Assembly: GCA_000824805.1 (NCBI GenBank)
Contig: CCNA01000028.1
Location: 88,983 to 152,982, forward strand
Origin: Mesorhizobium sp. SOD10
Lineage (GTDB): Bacteria > Pseudomonadota > Alphaproteobacteria > Rhizobiales > Rhizobiaceae
Length of the DNA stretch: 64,000 bases
Direction: 5' to 3'
In this document: positions 52,855-63,800 of the stretch, piece by piece
Position numbering within the stretch: position 1 is the first letter of the stretch
Layout of the letters: each line of letters begins with the position of its first letter
Translations under genes and position numbers: made by a program
Notes under the pieces: model-generated
What the model was told of the DNA's origin: nothing
Seen by the model: only the letters and a program-made list of their open reading frames with translations
Databases searched by the model: none

Positions 52855-52900
52855 GCCCGGCTCGCAGATCGCGGGTGACACAGGATTATGCGAGCCGGGC
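52855..52900. repeat. 12-bp inverted repeat with 22-base loop
   Basis: GCCCGGCTCGCA (52855-52866) pairs exactly with TGCGAGCCGGGC (52889-52900). It directly follows the stop of the small remnant. There is no T-run, so it is either a protective 3' hairpin or a repeated extragenic palindrome. Confidence 0.6.
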
Positions 52901-52962
52901 CTAGCCGCCGATGCCCATTCCGGGGAAGTGGTCGCAACAAAGGTAAAAATCTTCGATAACCT

Positions 52963-53066
52963 CTCGTACTGCAAGAGGATTGAGGTCCCACTACGCAACC
53001 TGCGATGGTCTATTGTGACTGTCGAGAAAGAGCCCGCCTGCCTGGGTGCCAGACGGGCTCTTTATC
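52963..53066 (+). ncRNA. Possible small RNA ending in an intrinsic terminator
   Basis: A first stem CCTCT/AGAGG (52963-52979) is followed by a strong hairpin AAAGAGCCCG (53027-53036) with CGGGCTCTTT (53054-53063), extended by one mismatch and CTG/CAG, and then TTTAT overlapping its end. No gene ends directly upstream on this strand, so a short independent transcript is plausible. The terminator is clear; the RNA itself is inferred. Confidence 0.4.
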
Positions 53067-53090
53067 GGGCCTCCTGCGGATTCGCATTTC

Positions 53091-53510
53091 CCGGTGTGGG
53101 CCTGGTTGCGATGAACCCTCCCGACGCGGCGCACGATTGGAAGCAGGTCAGCCCGCGCGCCGACTGCTTAATCACCCTCACCCTGCGTTCGATGTTCCAT
53201 TAGCAAGCGCTTGAATAATGCGCTCCCCGCGCCAGACTCATGACATGGCCAAGGTCTCTTTCAACATTGGCGATGAGGTCGCAGTCACGGCCAAGGTGCA
53301 CAGACGGGTCACAGAGGACCGAGTGAGCGTGTCGATTCCCTCCTATGGTCAGCCGCTTCAATCGTGGACCGAACGTCTAAGGTGAAGCAGGGCCAGGAAA
53401 CCGAGCTTACTGTAGATGTTACCGAGGTCGACGAGGAAGCCGGCAAGGTCACAGTCAACCTGTGAAGGCCGACACTCTCAGGCTTGTCACGCTACACATG
53501 CTGGGCTGGG
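53091..53510 (+). repeat. Dispersed repeat, copy B (mate at 34545-34973, inverted)
   Basis: Aligned against the minus strand of 34973-34545, the leader is almost identical (GCGTTCGATGTTCCATTAGC and AAGCGCTTGAATAATGCGCT are unchanged) and the coding part has scattered substitutions, one 1-base deletion and one 16-base deletion. Similarity ends near 53500. The conserved leader contains the perfect palindrome CAAGCGCTTG. Confidence 0.85.
53245..53500 (+). pseudogene. Decayed copy of the 104-residue beta-rich gene
   Basis: From ATG 53245 the frame reads MAKVSFNIGDEVAVTAKVHR and VSIPSYGQPLQSW, then leaves the family frame because one base is missing in CCGCTTCAATCGTGG compared with the intact copy. 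Further on, 16 bases (GGGTATTCCAGTAACC in the intact gene) are missing. The terminal VTRYVPPKRK part is lost. Leader conservation shows that the duplication carried the promoter. Confidence 0.85.
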
Positions 53511-53677
53511 AGGACATTTGCAGGGACGGGATGATAAAAATCGTATTCGTTGCGGCGGTCCGGCCGGTATCAAATGTAATTGCGCTCCCGTGCCGACGCC
53601 GACAGGTGGCTCAATGTAGCTCGCTTTACAACGGCTCGGTTGGAACGTGATCGTATAGATCAACGTTGCACCACAAT

Positions 53678-53695
53678 GCTAATACTAATGTTAGC
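53678..53695. promoter_or_regulatory. Inverted repeat at the AraC-type regulator start
   Basis: GCTAA (53678-53682) and TTAGC (53691-53695) are perfect arms around TACTAATG, ending two bases before the ATG, and ATGCTAA recurs at the start codon itself. The AT-rich repeat could be an autoregulatory operator. Confidence 0.4.
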
Positions 53696-53697
53696 CT

Positions 53698-54615
53698 ATG
53701 CTAAATAATGGACCAAACGGCATGACTCCTTCTGGGGATGACCTTGATGCTGGTGCACATCCTGTCAATGACTTGGAATCCGTCGTTTCGGTAGCTGACG
53801 GGTCAGCAATATCAACAGGGCGAGGAGCAGCTGCATACTCTCGGTTGCCGCCCGGATCGCATACGTTTAAAGCCCGCCACCTTGTCGTATATGTTGGTCT
53901 CGAACCGGCCCCAGGCGTATCTGCAACTGTAGGGGAAGGCGACGGAGAAAGTCACGACGCGCCTGCAGGCGGCATTATCCTGAAGCCGGCGCATCTTGAG
54001 GCTCGTCTCCACCTGTCGAGGGCCAGAGAAAGCTCAATCATTGTTTACCCGGATCGCAGTCTCAAAGAACTTGCCCTGCAGCAATTCGGGGCTGCTGAAG
54101 CCGACCTAAAGCCCCCAGCGCTCGGTACGGTGGACCATACTGCCTTGCGCGTTGCGCAATTGCTCAAAGCCGAACTGACAAAAGAGCATGGCCCTAGCGA
54201 GTTCTACGTCGAGCATCTCATTGCGATCCTTGGTGTCCACCTACTTCACGCCTATGCCTCGCAGGAGAAGGAGCCCAAGCAGTTCGGAGGCGGGTTAGCG
54301 CGAAAGTCCGCGCGTAGTTTGCAGGATTTTCTGAGCGCCAACCTTGCCCGGAAGATCTCCGTCAGCGAACTTGCCGCGCTCGCGAATTTGTCACCAAAAC
54401 ACTTTACCCAGGCATTCCGCAGGACCTTCGGAAGATCGCCGCATCGCTATCTCCTTGACTTGCGCCTCGACCACGCCGCCCGATTGCTTGCGGAGGGAAA
54501 ATTGACCATTGCGGATGTTGCTTATCTCAGTGGTTTCTCCAGCCAAAGCCATCTGACAGCCGCGCTGAAAAAATACCGAGGCACGACTCCGACTCGCCTG
54601 CGCGCCTCCATCTGA
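53698..54615 (+). CDS. AraC-family transcriptional regulator
   Basis: A 305-residue protein with a C-terminal AraC DNA-binding domain: first helix-turn-helix KISVSELAALANLSPKHFTQ, FRRTFGRSPHRYLLDLRLDH, and second helix-turn-helix LTIADVAYLSGFSSQSHLTA ending ALKKYRGTTPTRLR. The N-terminal 200 residues are poorly conserved and may be a sensor. No ribosome site precedes either ATG 53698 or 53722. It lies upstream of and on the same strand as the giant autotransporter, which it might control. Confidence 0.9.
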   Translation: MLNNGPNGMTPSGDDLDAGAHPVNDLESVVSVADGSAISTGRGAAAYSRLPPGSHTFKARHLVVYVGLEPAPGVSATVGEGDGESHDAPAGGIILKPAHLEARLHLSRARESSIIVYPDRSLKELALQQFGAAEADLKPPALGTVDHTALRVAQLLKAELTKEHGPSEFYVEHLIAILGVHLLHAYASQEKEPKQFGGGLARKSARSLQDFLSANLARKISVSELAALANLSPKHFTQAFRRTFGRSPHRYLLDLRLDHAARLLAEGKLTIADVAYLSGFSSQSHLTAALKKYRGTTPTRLRASI

Positions 54616-54851
54616 AATGCTCAATCTCCTCCGGTTCTTTAAGACTATGTTAGGATTGTGAAATAACAACGTGTGTTGTTTTCACAACACTTTGTTGACG
54701 TTCCGGACGAAGCGTTTGTGCGGAGCGGGCGTTTTTGCAAAACGCAGAACTTTTCTGAAATACGTGGCAGCATTTCCATGCCTCCTTTTGTGATCGTGCT
54801 CTGATTCATCGGAATACGATGTATTAAGACTTTCTAATTTAGGGGGAATAC
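54616..54851 (+). promoter_or_regulatory. Leader of the autotransporter gene with chained alternative hairpins
   Basis: AACAAC-GTGT-GTTGTT (54665-54680) and GTGTTGT-TTTC-ACAACAC (54673-54690) share bases and cannot form together. A third stem, CAACA-CTT-TGTTG, starts inside the second. The first may terminate the araC transcript; together they resemble a switching leader or a cluster of GTTGT half-sites. The region ends in AGGGGGA (54841-54847), an excellent ribosome site for ATG 54852. Confidence 0.45.
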
Positions 54852-57800
54852 ATGGCTGGGTTGGCCTGCGGCGGGACGATCCAAGATCAAAAGGCCGACG
54901 GCGACAGCGGCCACCAGAGACCGAAGGCCGACCGCCAGCATCCCGGACGCGCATCCTCCCAGGCGCGTTCGGGTAGCCGGGGGCGACGACCAGAGTTGGC
55001 CCGCAGGCCTGACTTCTCTCATCTTCTGCGCGGCGGTCGCATGACCAAATATAAAGGTGAGGCGGCCAGCTATGCGCCGCAGGCCATCCAGCCGATCCTT
55101 TCGATCGCTTGCAGGTTGGCGGGGCGGCTTGTGCCTGCCCTGCTGATCGCAGGATTCGCGGCAGGTTCCGCGAGCGCCGCCTCCAGGTACTGGGACGTAA
55201 ATGGCACCACGGCTGGCCTCGGCGGTTCCGGTACGTGGGACGTCAGCTCCAGTTTCTGGAGCAACAATGGCGACGGTCTGAGCGGGCCTTACACGCCTTG
55301 GGTGAACAATGCCGGCTCGCCGGACGTTGCCGTTTTTGGCGGCACGGCCGGCACCGTCACTCTGGGTGCGCCGATCACTGCGAACGGCCTTACGTTCCAG
55401 ACGACGGGCTACGACATCAATGGCGGCACGCTGACGCTCGGCGGGACCACGCCGACCGTTACCATCACGAACACCAGCACGAGCATCGCCGCAACCGTCG
55501 GCTCAATTCTCGCCGGGACCGCCGGCCTCACCGTCACCGGGACAAACACCAGCAGCATTCTGACCCTGAACGGCGCGAACACGTTCACCGGCGGGATCAA
55601 TGTCAACAACGCCACTCTGACATTCAACGGCGACGCCGCGCTCGGCCCGACCAGCAACAACATCGTCACAACCGGAGCGGCAGGCCTGACGAACAGCGGG
55701 TCGACGGCGCTCAGTGCCAGCCGCACGGTCACGATCTCGAGCGGAACCCTCACGTTAGCCGCGACAACGAGCGCGGGCGACCTTGGCGCGGCCCTTTACA
55801 CAGGCGCGGGAGGACTGATCGCGGGCGCGAACGTCAATCTCACGAACGCCAACAACAACTACACAGGACAGACCACATTCGGTGGCGGGGGCACGGTCAC
55901 CTTCAGCTCGATCCGCGACGTCGGCGCCGGACCGAGCGCACTTGGCGCGCCGACAACCGCGGCGAACGGTACGATCAACGCCAATGTCTACCTCGGGAGC
56001 ATTGTCTACAAGGGGACCGGAGACAGCTCGAATCGCAACTGGAACCTGATGGGTGCCTATTACAGCGGGCAAACGCTGATCAACGGCGGCACGGGTACGC
56101 TCACGCTGAACGGCGACATTACGGAAAGCTATCAAACGCCCGGCTATCCCTCGGGCGTAGGGTACACCTTCAGCGCACAGTCGGCAGACCTCGTCCTGAA
56201 CGGCGTGATCAGCAGCATCGTCGACACCACCAAGAACAACTCCGTGAATGTTTTCACCGGTGGCGGCATCAACCGGTCCATCACGCTCGGCAACAGCGCC
56301 AACACCTATACCAGCCCAACGAACATCAACACCGTCACCTTGAATGTCGGCAGCCTGGCGAATATCGGCAGCAACAGCTCGCTCGGCTCGGCGACGGCGC
56401 TCGCAGGTGGCCCCGCCCTCACGATCAACGGCGGCGTGCTGAGCTATGTCGGCGCGAGCGCCGCCAGCACCAACTACACTGTGGCCATTGGCAGCAGCGG
56501 CGGCGCCATCCAGAACAACAGCGCCTCGGGTGCATTGACGCTCAGCGGCGGAACGATCACGCTTGGCTCCAGCTCAGCTTACACGCTCACGCTGGGCGGG
56601 AGCTACGCCGGCACGAACACGCTGGCCGACGTCATTTCAGGTGTCGGCAACGTCACCATGAACGGTGGTGCCTCCAACGTCTGGGTGCTCGCTGGAGCCA
56701 ACACGTTTACAGGCCCCAATAGCACCACTGCTCAAATCATCACCGTCCAAGGAGGCACACTGCGAGCCGGCAGCGCTCAGGCTTTCGGCGCAGCGAGCAC
56801 GGTAGCGCCAGCGGCAGTCGTCAATGGCGGTACGCTCGATCTCGGCGGCTTCGACACGACCTTTTCGTCCCTCGTCGGCACCGGCGGCAGCGTGGCGCTG
56901 GGCGCGAACAATCTCACGATCAACCCCGGCACAACCACGAGCGGCAGCGCCGGGTCCTATGCCGGCAGCATTACCGGCTCCGGCAACCTCATCAAGGCCG
57001 GCACGAACACGCTGACGCTGACGGGTGCCAATACCTATACCGGCTCGACCATTGTCAATGGCGGCACGCTGGCGCTCAATTTCGGCGCAGCCGGCGCCCC
57101 AGCCAGCAACATCATATCGAGCGCGTCCACGCTCACTATGGCAGGGGGCACTCTGACTGTCACAGGAACAACGGGCCAGACCCAGAGCTTCGCCGCGACC
57201 AACTTCACCGCCGGCAGCAATACCATCGCCGGTTCGGGCAATGTCACAGTCAATCTGGGCGCGATCAACCACAGCGGCGGTCTCGCCAACTTCGTTCTGC
57301 CCACGACCGGCAACATCACGACCACGCCGGGCGCGGTGCTGGGCGGATGGGCGACGGTCACCAGCGGAACGACCACCGACTACGCCCAGGTCGACGGCAG
57401 CGGCAACATCGTCGCGCGGACGACCTACGCAACCAAGGACGATGCCGGCACCTGGGTAACCGGCGATGTCGTCAGCGATACCGGAGGCGCGGCGAATACG
57501 CCTTACTTCGGCATCGTCGGGAGTAACGTCCAGCTTGGCGGCCTTAAATACACTGTGGCCAGAGCCAGCACGGTTACGATCGGCGGCGGGAACACGTTGG
57601 GAGTGGACGGCACGATCATCGTCTCTTCCTCAGTCGGCAATAACAATCAGACCATCACCGGCGGGCAACTGACTGGGCCAGCGGGTGGCGGTACGCTCGG
57701 CGTGCTGCAAAACAGCACGGGGACGTTCGTCATCCAGTCCTCCATCGTCGACAATGGGGGCCCGACCGGCTTCACCGTGGCGGGCACGGGCACAGTGAAT

Positions 57801-60800
57801 CTCGCCGGCACCAACAGCTATACCGGCGCGACGAGGATCAGCGGCGGCACGCTCTGGGTGGGCACGATCGCCGACGGAGGTGTTGCGAGCGGTATAGGCG
57901 CATCGTCCAACGCGTCTTCCAACCTGGTGCTGGAGAATGGCAGGCTGTTCTATTCGGGAACGACGGCCACGAGCGACCGCGGATTTACACTTGTCAATGG
58001 CGGTCCGTCACGCACGATCGATGTCTCCAATAGTGCCGCAAACCTGACGTTCAGCGGTCTGGTCACTAGCCCCGACGGCTCTGGTTTTACGAAAGCCGGC
58101 GCCGGTACCCTGACCCTCTCCAACGCGGCAAACAATTACACCGGTGCAACTTCGATCACCGGTGGTGTGCTCTCGGTGAACACGCTGGCCAACGGGGGCA
58201 CCGCGAGCGGCATCGGTGCGTCGAGCAACGCGTCGACCAATCTCACCATGTCGGGCGGCGGCACGCTGCAATATACGGCTGTCGGGGCTACGACCAGCAC
58301 AGATCGCGGCTTCACCCTTGGGAGCGGTGGCGGCGGCTTCGACGTGAGCGACGCCGGCACGACGCTGACCGTCAGCGGCACAGGCATCGGCGCTTCCGGA
58401 TCGGGCGCGCTTATCAAGAACGGAGCGGGCACGCTGGTGCTCGGCGGCACCAACACGTTCACTGGGGGTTTAGCGATCAATGCGGGCACCCTCAAGGCCG
58501 GCTCGACGCAGGCCTTCGGGGGCGCGATCGCCGGCACCGCGACGGTGGCGAGCGGCGCGACGCTCGACCTCAACGGGTACAACAATACGCTCTACGGCAT
58601 TGCCGGCAGCGGCAATGTCGCGCTGACCAGCGGGGCCGTGCTGACACTGAACGGCTATTACGGCGCGACGTTCAGCGGGGTGGTCAGCGGCAGCGGCGGA
58701 ATAACCACCGCCCAAGGTGGTTTTCCGCAGATCATGCAGGGGTGCCAGAACACTTACACCGGCGTCACAACGTTGAGCGGTGGAGGCATAAGCACCGACT
58801 GCCTGGCGAACGGCGGGGCGGCGAGTGGCATTGGTGCGTCCAGCAATGCTTCGTCCAATCTGGTCTTCAACAACGGCACTTTGACCTATACTGGAGGCAC
58901 AACCAGCACGGACCGCGGCTTCACCCTGGCGAGCACAGGCGTCATCAATGTAGGCGACGCTGGCACGACACTCACATTCACCGGCATAGCGACCGGCGCC
59001 GGTGGCCTCTACAAGAGGGGAGCCGGCACGCTGGTGCTCTCGGGTGCCAACACCATGACCGGCGGCACGCAGGTCGATGCTGGCATCTTGCGCGCCGGCT
59101 CGACGCAGGCCTTTGGCTCTGGGGGCGCGGGCGTCGCATCGGGGGCGACGTTGGACCTCAATGGGTTCAACAACACGTTCTACAGCCTCAGTGGCGCGGG
59201 CAACGTGATGCTGGGCACGGGCACGCTGACGCTCAACGGCTACTACGCGGGCACCTTCAGCGGCGTCATCAGCGGCTCAGGCGGCCTAAACGCCACGGGC
59301 GGCGGGTCCGCGCATACTATGCAAGGCTGCAACAACACCTATACCGGCGCCACGACCATCAGTTCCGGATCAATGAGCGTCAACTGTTTGGCGAATGGCG
59401 GCCAGGCGAGCGGCATCGGCGCCGCGAGCACATCGGCGAGCAACCTCGTCCTCAATAACGGGACGCTGCAATATACCGGATCTGGTGGAGCCGCGGGGAC
59501 GACCGATCGCCTGTTCACGCTTGGCACGGGCGGTGGAACTCTCGATGCGTCGGGCACGGGCGCGGTGAGCTTCACCAATCAGGGTGCGATCGGGCTGACT
59601 GGCACCAACACGGCGCGCGCGCTGACGCTCACCGGCAGCAATACCGGCAACAACAGCCTGTCGGGGTTGCTTGCCGACAACGGCACCGGCAAGACTTCGC
59701 TCAACAAAACCGGCACCGGCACCTGGATCCTGAAGAACCAGGCCAGCACCTACACAGGTGTGACTTCAATCACCGGCGGTGTGCTTGGCGTCGACAAACT
59801 CGCCGACGGCGGTCAGGCAAGCTCGATCGGCCAGTCCACCGGCGCGGCCGCGAACCTGGTGATCGGCAACAACGCGACGCTGCGCTACACCGGTACGGGC
59901 GACAGCACGAATCGACTCTTTACGCTGGCAGCGGGCACCACCTCGATCGAATCTTCCGGGACCGGCGCTATCAACTTCACCAATACGGCGGCCGTGACCT
60001 ATTCGGGCAGCGGCCCGCGCACGCTGGGGCTGGGCGGCACCAATACCGGCACCAATACGATGGGCGGCGCGATCACCGACGGCGCCGGCGGCGCGACCAC
60101 GCTCGGCAAGAGCGGCTCTGGCACCTGGGTGCTGACGGGCAACAACAGCTATTCCGGCAACACTGTCATCAATGACGGCAATCTGATGATCGGCAATGGC
60201 GGGACTTCCGGCAATGCCGGCACCGGCAACGTCATCATCGTCAACTCGACCTCCACATTGTCGTTCAACCGCAGCGACACCTTCAGTTTCACCGGCACGA
60301 TCAACCCCGATCCGCAGGCGGCCATCGGCACGATCGCGCAGGTCGGCACCGGAACGACGGTGCTCACGGCCACGAACAAGGTCGGCGCGACCAGGGTCGA
60401 CGCCGGAACTTTGCAGGTGAACGGCAGCCTGGCGAGCACCGGGGGAACCACGATCAACGCTGGCACGCTGCAGAGCAATGGCGGGGGCGCCACCATAACC
60501 ACGCCGACGATCACGATGAATTCCGGCTCGAAGCTCAACGTCGGCGGCGGAACGGTCCAGGCAGCCGGTGGCACTCAGACCTTGTTCACGGGCGGGACCG
60601 GCGGCGCCACGATCAACATCACGGGCGGCTCGCTGCTCGGCAACGGTACGCTTGGGGGAGGCGGCAACACTGTCAATCTCACCGCCGGCTCGCTCAGCAC
60701 CGGCGCAGCCGCGTTGAATCTCGGCAGCGGCAACGACACTTTCCTGTTGAGCGGTCTCGCGACGATCGCGGGAGTAGGCGTAGACGGCGGTGGCGGCTCC

Positions 60801-63800
60801 GATACTCTGCAGGTGACCACCACCTTGAGCCGCACGCTCAACGGCGCTCAGATTACCGGCTTCGAGAGCCTGCTGAAGCAAGGCGCTGCCACGCTGACGC
60901 TGACGGGCGATCACAGCTACAGCGCCGGAACGACGATTTCCGCCGGGACGCTGCAGATCGGCAATGGCGGCACGTCCGGCACACTCGCCGGTCCGATCAC
61001 GGATAACAGCGTGCTCGCCTTCAACCGCTCCGACGCGCTGGCGGTTGATGGCCCGATCTTGGGTACGGGTGCGGTCAACCAGATCGGCACAGGCACCACG
61101 ACGCTGACCGGCACCAACAGCTACACCGGCGCCACCAACGTCAATGCCGGCACCCTGCTGATCAATGGCAATCAGTCGGCCGCGACCGGCCAGACCAATG
61201 TCGCGAGCGGCGCCACCCTCGGGGGCAGCGGCACCATCGGCGGCAGCGTCACCGTGGCCGATGGCGGCACGCTCGCCCCCGGCGGCGCCGGCAATGCTCC
61301 AGGCACGTTGACCATCAACGGCAATCTCGCGCTCGGCAACTCCAACCTCAATGTCAATTTCGGCCAGGCCAACGTGCCTGGCGGTCAGTTCAACGACCTG
61401 ATCAATGTGGGCGGCAACCTGACGCTCGACGGCACACTGAACATCACGCAGACAGCGGGCGGCAGCTTCGGACCGGGCGTCTACCGCGTCATGAACTACA
61501 ACGGTTCGCTGACCGACAACGGGCTCACCGTCACCGATCCCAATTATTTCGTGCAGACGTCCGTGGCCAACCAGGTCAATTTGGTCAACTCGGCCGGGCT
61601 GACGCTGAGCTACTGGGACGGCAATTTGGGTCCGCACTCCAACAGTGCCGTCGATGGCGGCAACGGCACCTGGCGCGCCGCAGGCGACCAGAACTGGACC
61701 GACGCGACCGGCCTCTTCGCAGCACCTTTCGCCAATGCCAGCTTCGCCGTCTTCCAAGGAACTGCCGGCACGGTGACCGTGGACGGCACCAACGGCGCAG
61801 TGCAGGCAGCCGGCATGCAATTCGCCACCGACGGCTATCTGATCCAGGGCGCGGATGTCGGCTTGGTCGGGCCGCAGTCGATCATCCGCGTCGGCGACGG
61901 CACGGCGGCGGGTGCGGCCTATGTCGCGACGATCGCCTCCAACCTGACGGGCAACAGTCAATTGGTGAAGACCGATCTCGGCACGCTGGTGCTGTCGGGC
62001 ACCAACAGCTACACGGGCGGCACGGCCATCAATGGCGGCACGGTCCAGGTCGGCAGCAATGGCAGCCTTGGTGCCGCGTCCGGCGGTCTTTCGCTCGACG
62101 GCGGCACGCTGCACACCACCGACACCTTCACGTCGGCGCGCACCGTCAGCATCGCGGCCGGCGGCGGCACATTCGATACGAACGCCCTGACGCGGCTGAC
62201 GCTCACCGGCACGGTCGGCGGCGCCGGGACCTTGACCAAGACGGATGCCGGCACGCTGGTGCTCACAGGCGCCAACAGCTACCAGGGCGGCACCGTCATC
62301 AATGGCGGCGCGGTCGAGGTTTCGGCCGACGCCAATCTCGGCAATGCGGCCGGCGCGCTCACCCTCAATGGCGGCACGCTGCACACGACCGGCACGTTCA
62401 CCGCAGCGCGCAGCGCGACGCTCAATGCCGGCGGCGGCACCTTCGTCACCGACAATTCGACGACGCTGACGCTTACCAGCGCGGTCGGGGGAGCGGGGGC
62501 GCTGGTCAAGGACGGCGCCGGCACGCTCGTGCTTGCCGCCGACAATAGCTATGCCGGCGGCACGACGATTGCGGCCGGCACCTTGCAGCTCGGCAACGGC
62601 GGCACGACCGGGTCGATCCTCGGTGACGTGGTCGACAACGGCACGCTCGCCTTCGACCGCAACAACACCTACGGCTTCGCCGGGCTGATCTCCGGCAGCG
62701 GCGGCCTCGACCAGATCGGCAGCGGCGTCACCATCCTCACCGCCGACAACAGCTATGCCGGCGCCACCAATGTGAGCGCGGGCACGCTGATCATCGACGG
62801 CAACCAGTCGGCGGCGACCGGGGATACCACGGTGGCGGCCGGCGGCGCGCTCGGCGGCACCGGCACGATCGGCGGCGCTGTCAGCGTGCTCGACAATGGC
62901 GCGCTCAACCCCGGCGACATCGGCACCACGCCGGGCACGCTGACGATCAACGGGAATCTCTCGCTCGCCGCGAATGCGACGCTCAACTACAATTTCGGGC
63001 AGGCGGACGTGGTCGGCGGCGCCTACAACGACCTCACCGTTGTCCATGGCGCCCTCACGCTCGACGGCGCCGTGAACGTCGCGCAGACGCCGGGTGGCGA
63101 TTTCGGGCCGGGCATCTACCGCATCATCAGCTATGACGGGGCGCTGACCGACAACGGGCTGATCAGCAACGCGCCCGACCATATCGTGCAGACCTCGGTC
63201 GCAAACCAGGTCAACCTGATCAACATCGCCGGCGTCACGCTCAATTACTGGGACGGCGATGCCGGGCCCAAGGGCAACGATCGGGTCAATGGCGGCAACG
63301 GCACCTGGCAGGCCGCCGGCGGCGACAACTGGACCAACGATACCGGGCATATCAACGCGCCGTTCTCCAATGGCAGCTTCGCCATCTTCGCAGGCACTGC
63401 CGGCACGGTCGATGTCGACAGCACGACCAACGGCCAGGTTGAGGCCGCGGGCATGCAGTTCGCCACCGGCGGCTATCTGGTCGAGGGCCAGAGCATCGCG
63501 CTGGTCGGGCCGCAGTCAATCATCCGCGTCGGCGACGGGACCATACCGGGCGCGGGCTATACCGCGACCATCGCATCGGTGCTCCAGGGCAATGCGCAGC
63601 TCGTCAAGACCGACCTGGGCACGCTGGTGCTGACCGGCAACAACACCTACACCGGCGGCACTCGGATCAACCAGGGCACGCTGCAGTTCACCAGCGACGC
63701 CAATTTGGGCGACGCGTCCGGCAACATCACCCTCGACGGCGGCACGCTGCGCAACACGAGCGCGATTGCGCTGGCGCGCGGCGCCACGCTCGGCGCCGGC

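Noticed and set aside
52855..52900. Possible CRISPR or REP array
   Set aside because: A single inverted repeat only; no regularly spaced repeats with unique spacers occur anywhere in the window.
55109..56722. 537-codon plus-strand frame
   Set aside because: It is a shifted frame of the autotransporter; its Arg/His/Gln-rich product mirrors the Thr/Asn/Gly repeats of the true frame.
59766..63350. 1,194-codon open frame on the minus strand
   Set aside because: It is antisense to the autotransporter and stays open only because the repeats use GC-rich codons. The product is Arg/Ala/Gly-rich with no motif.
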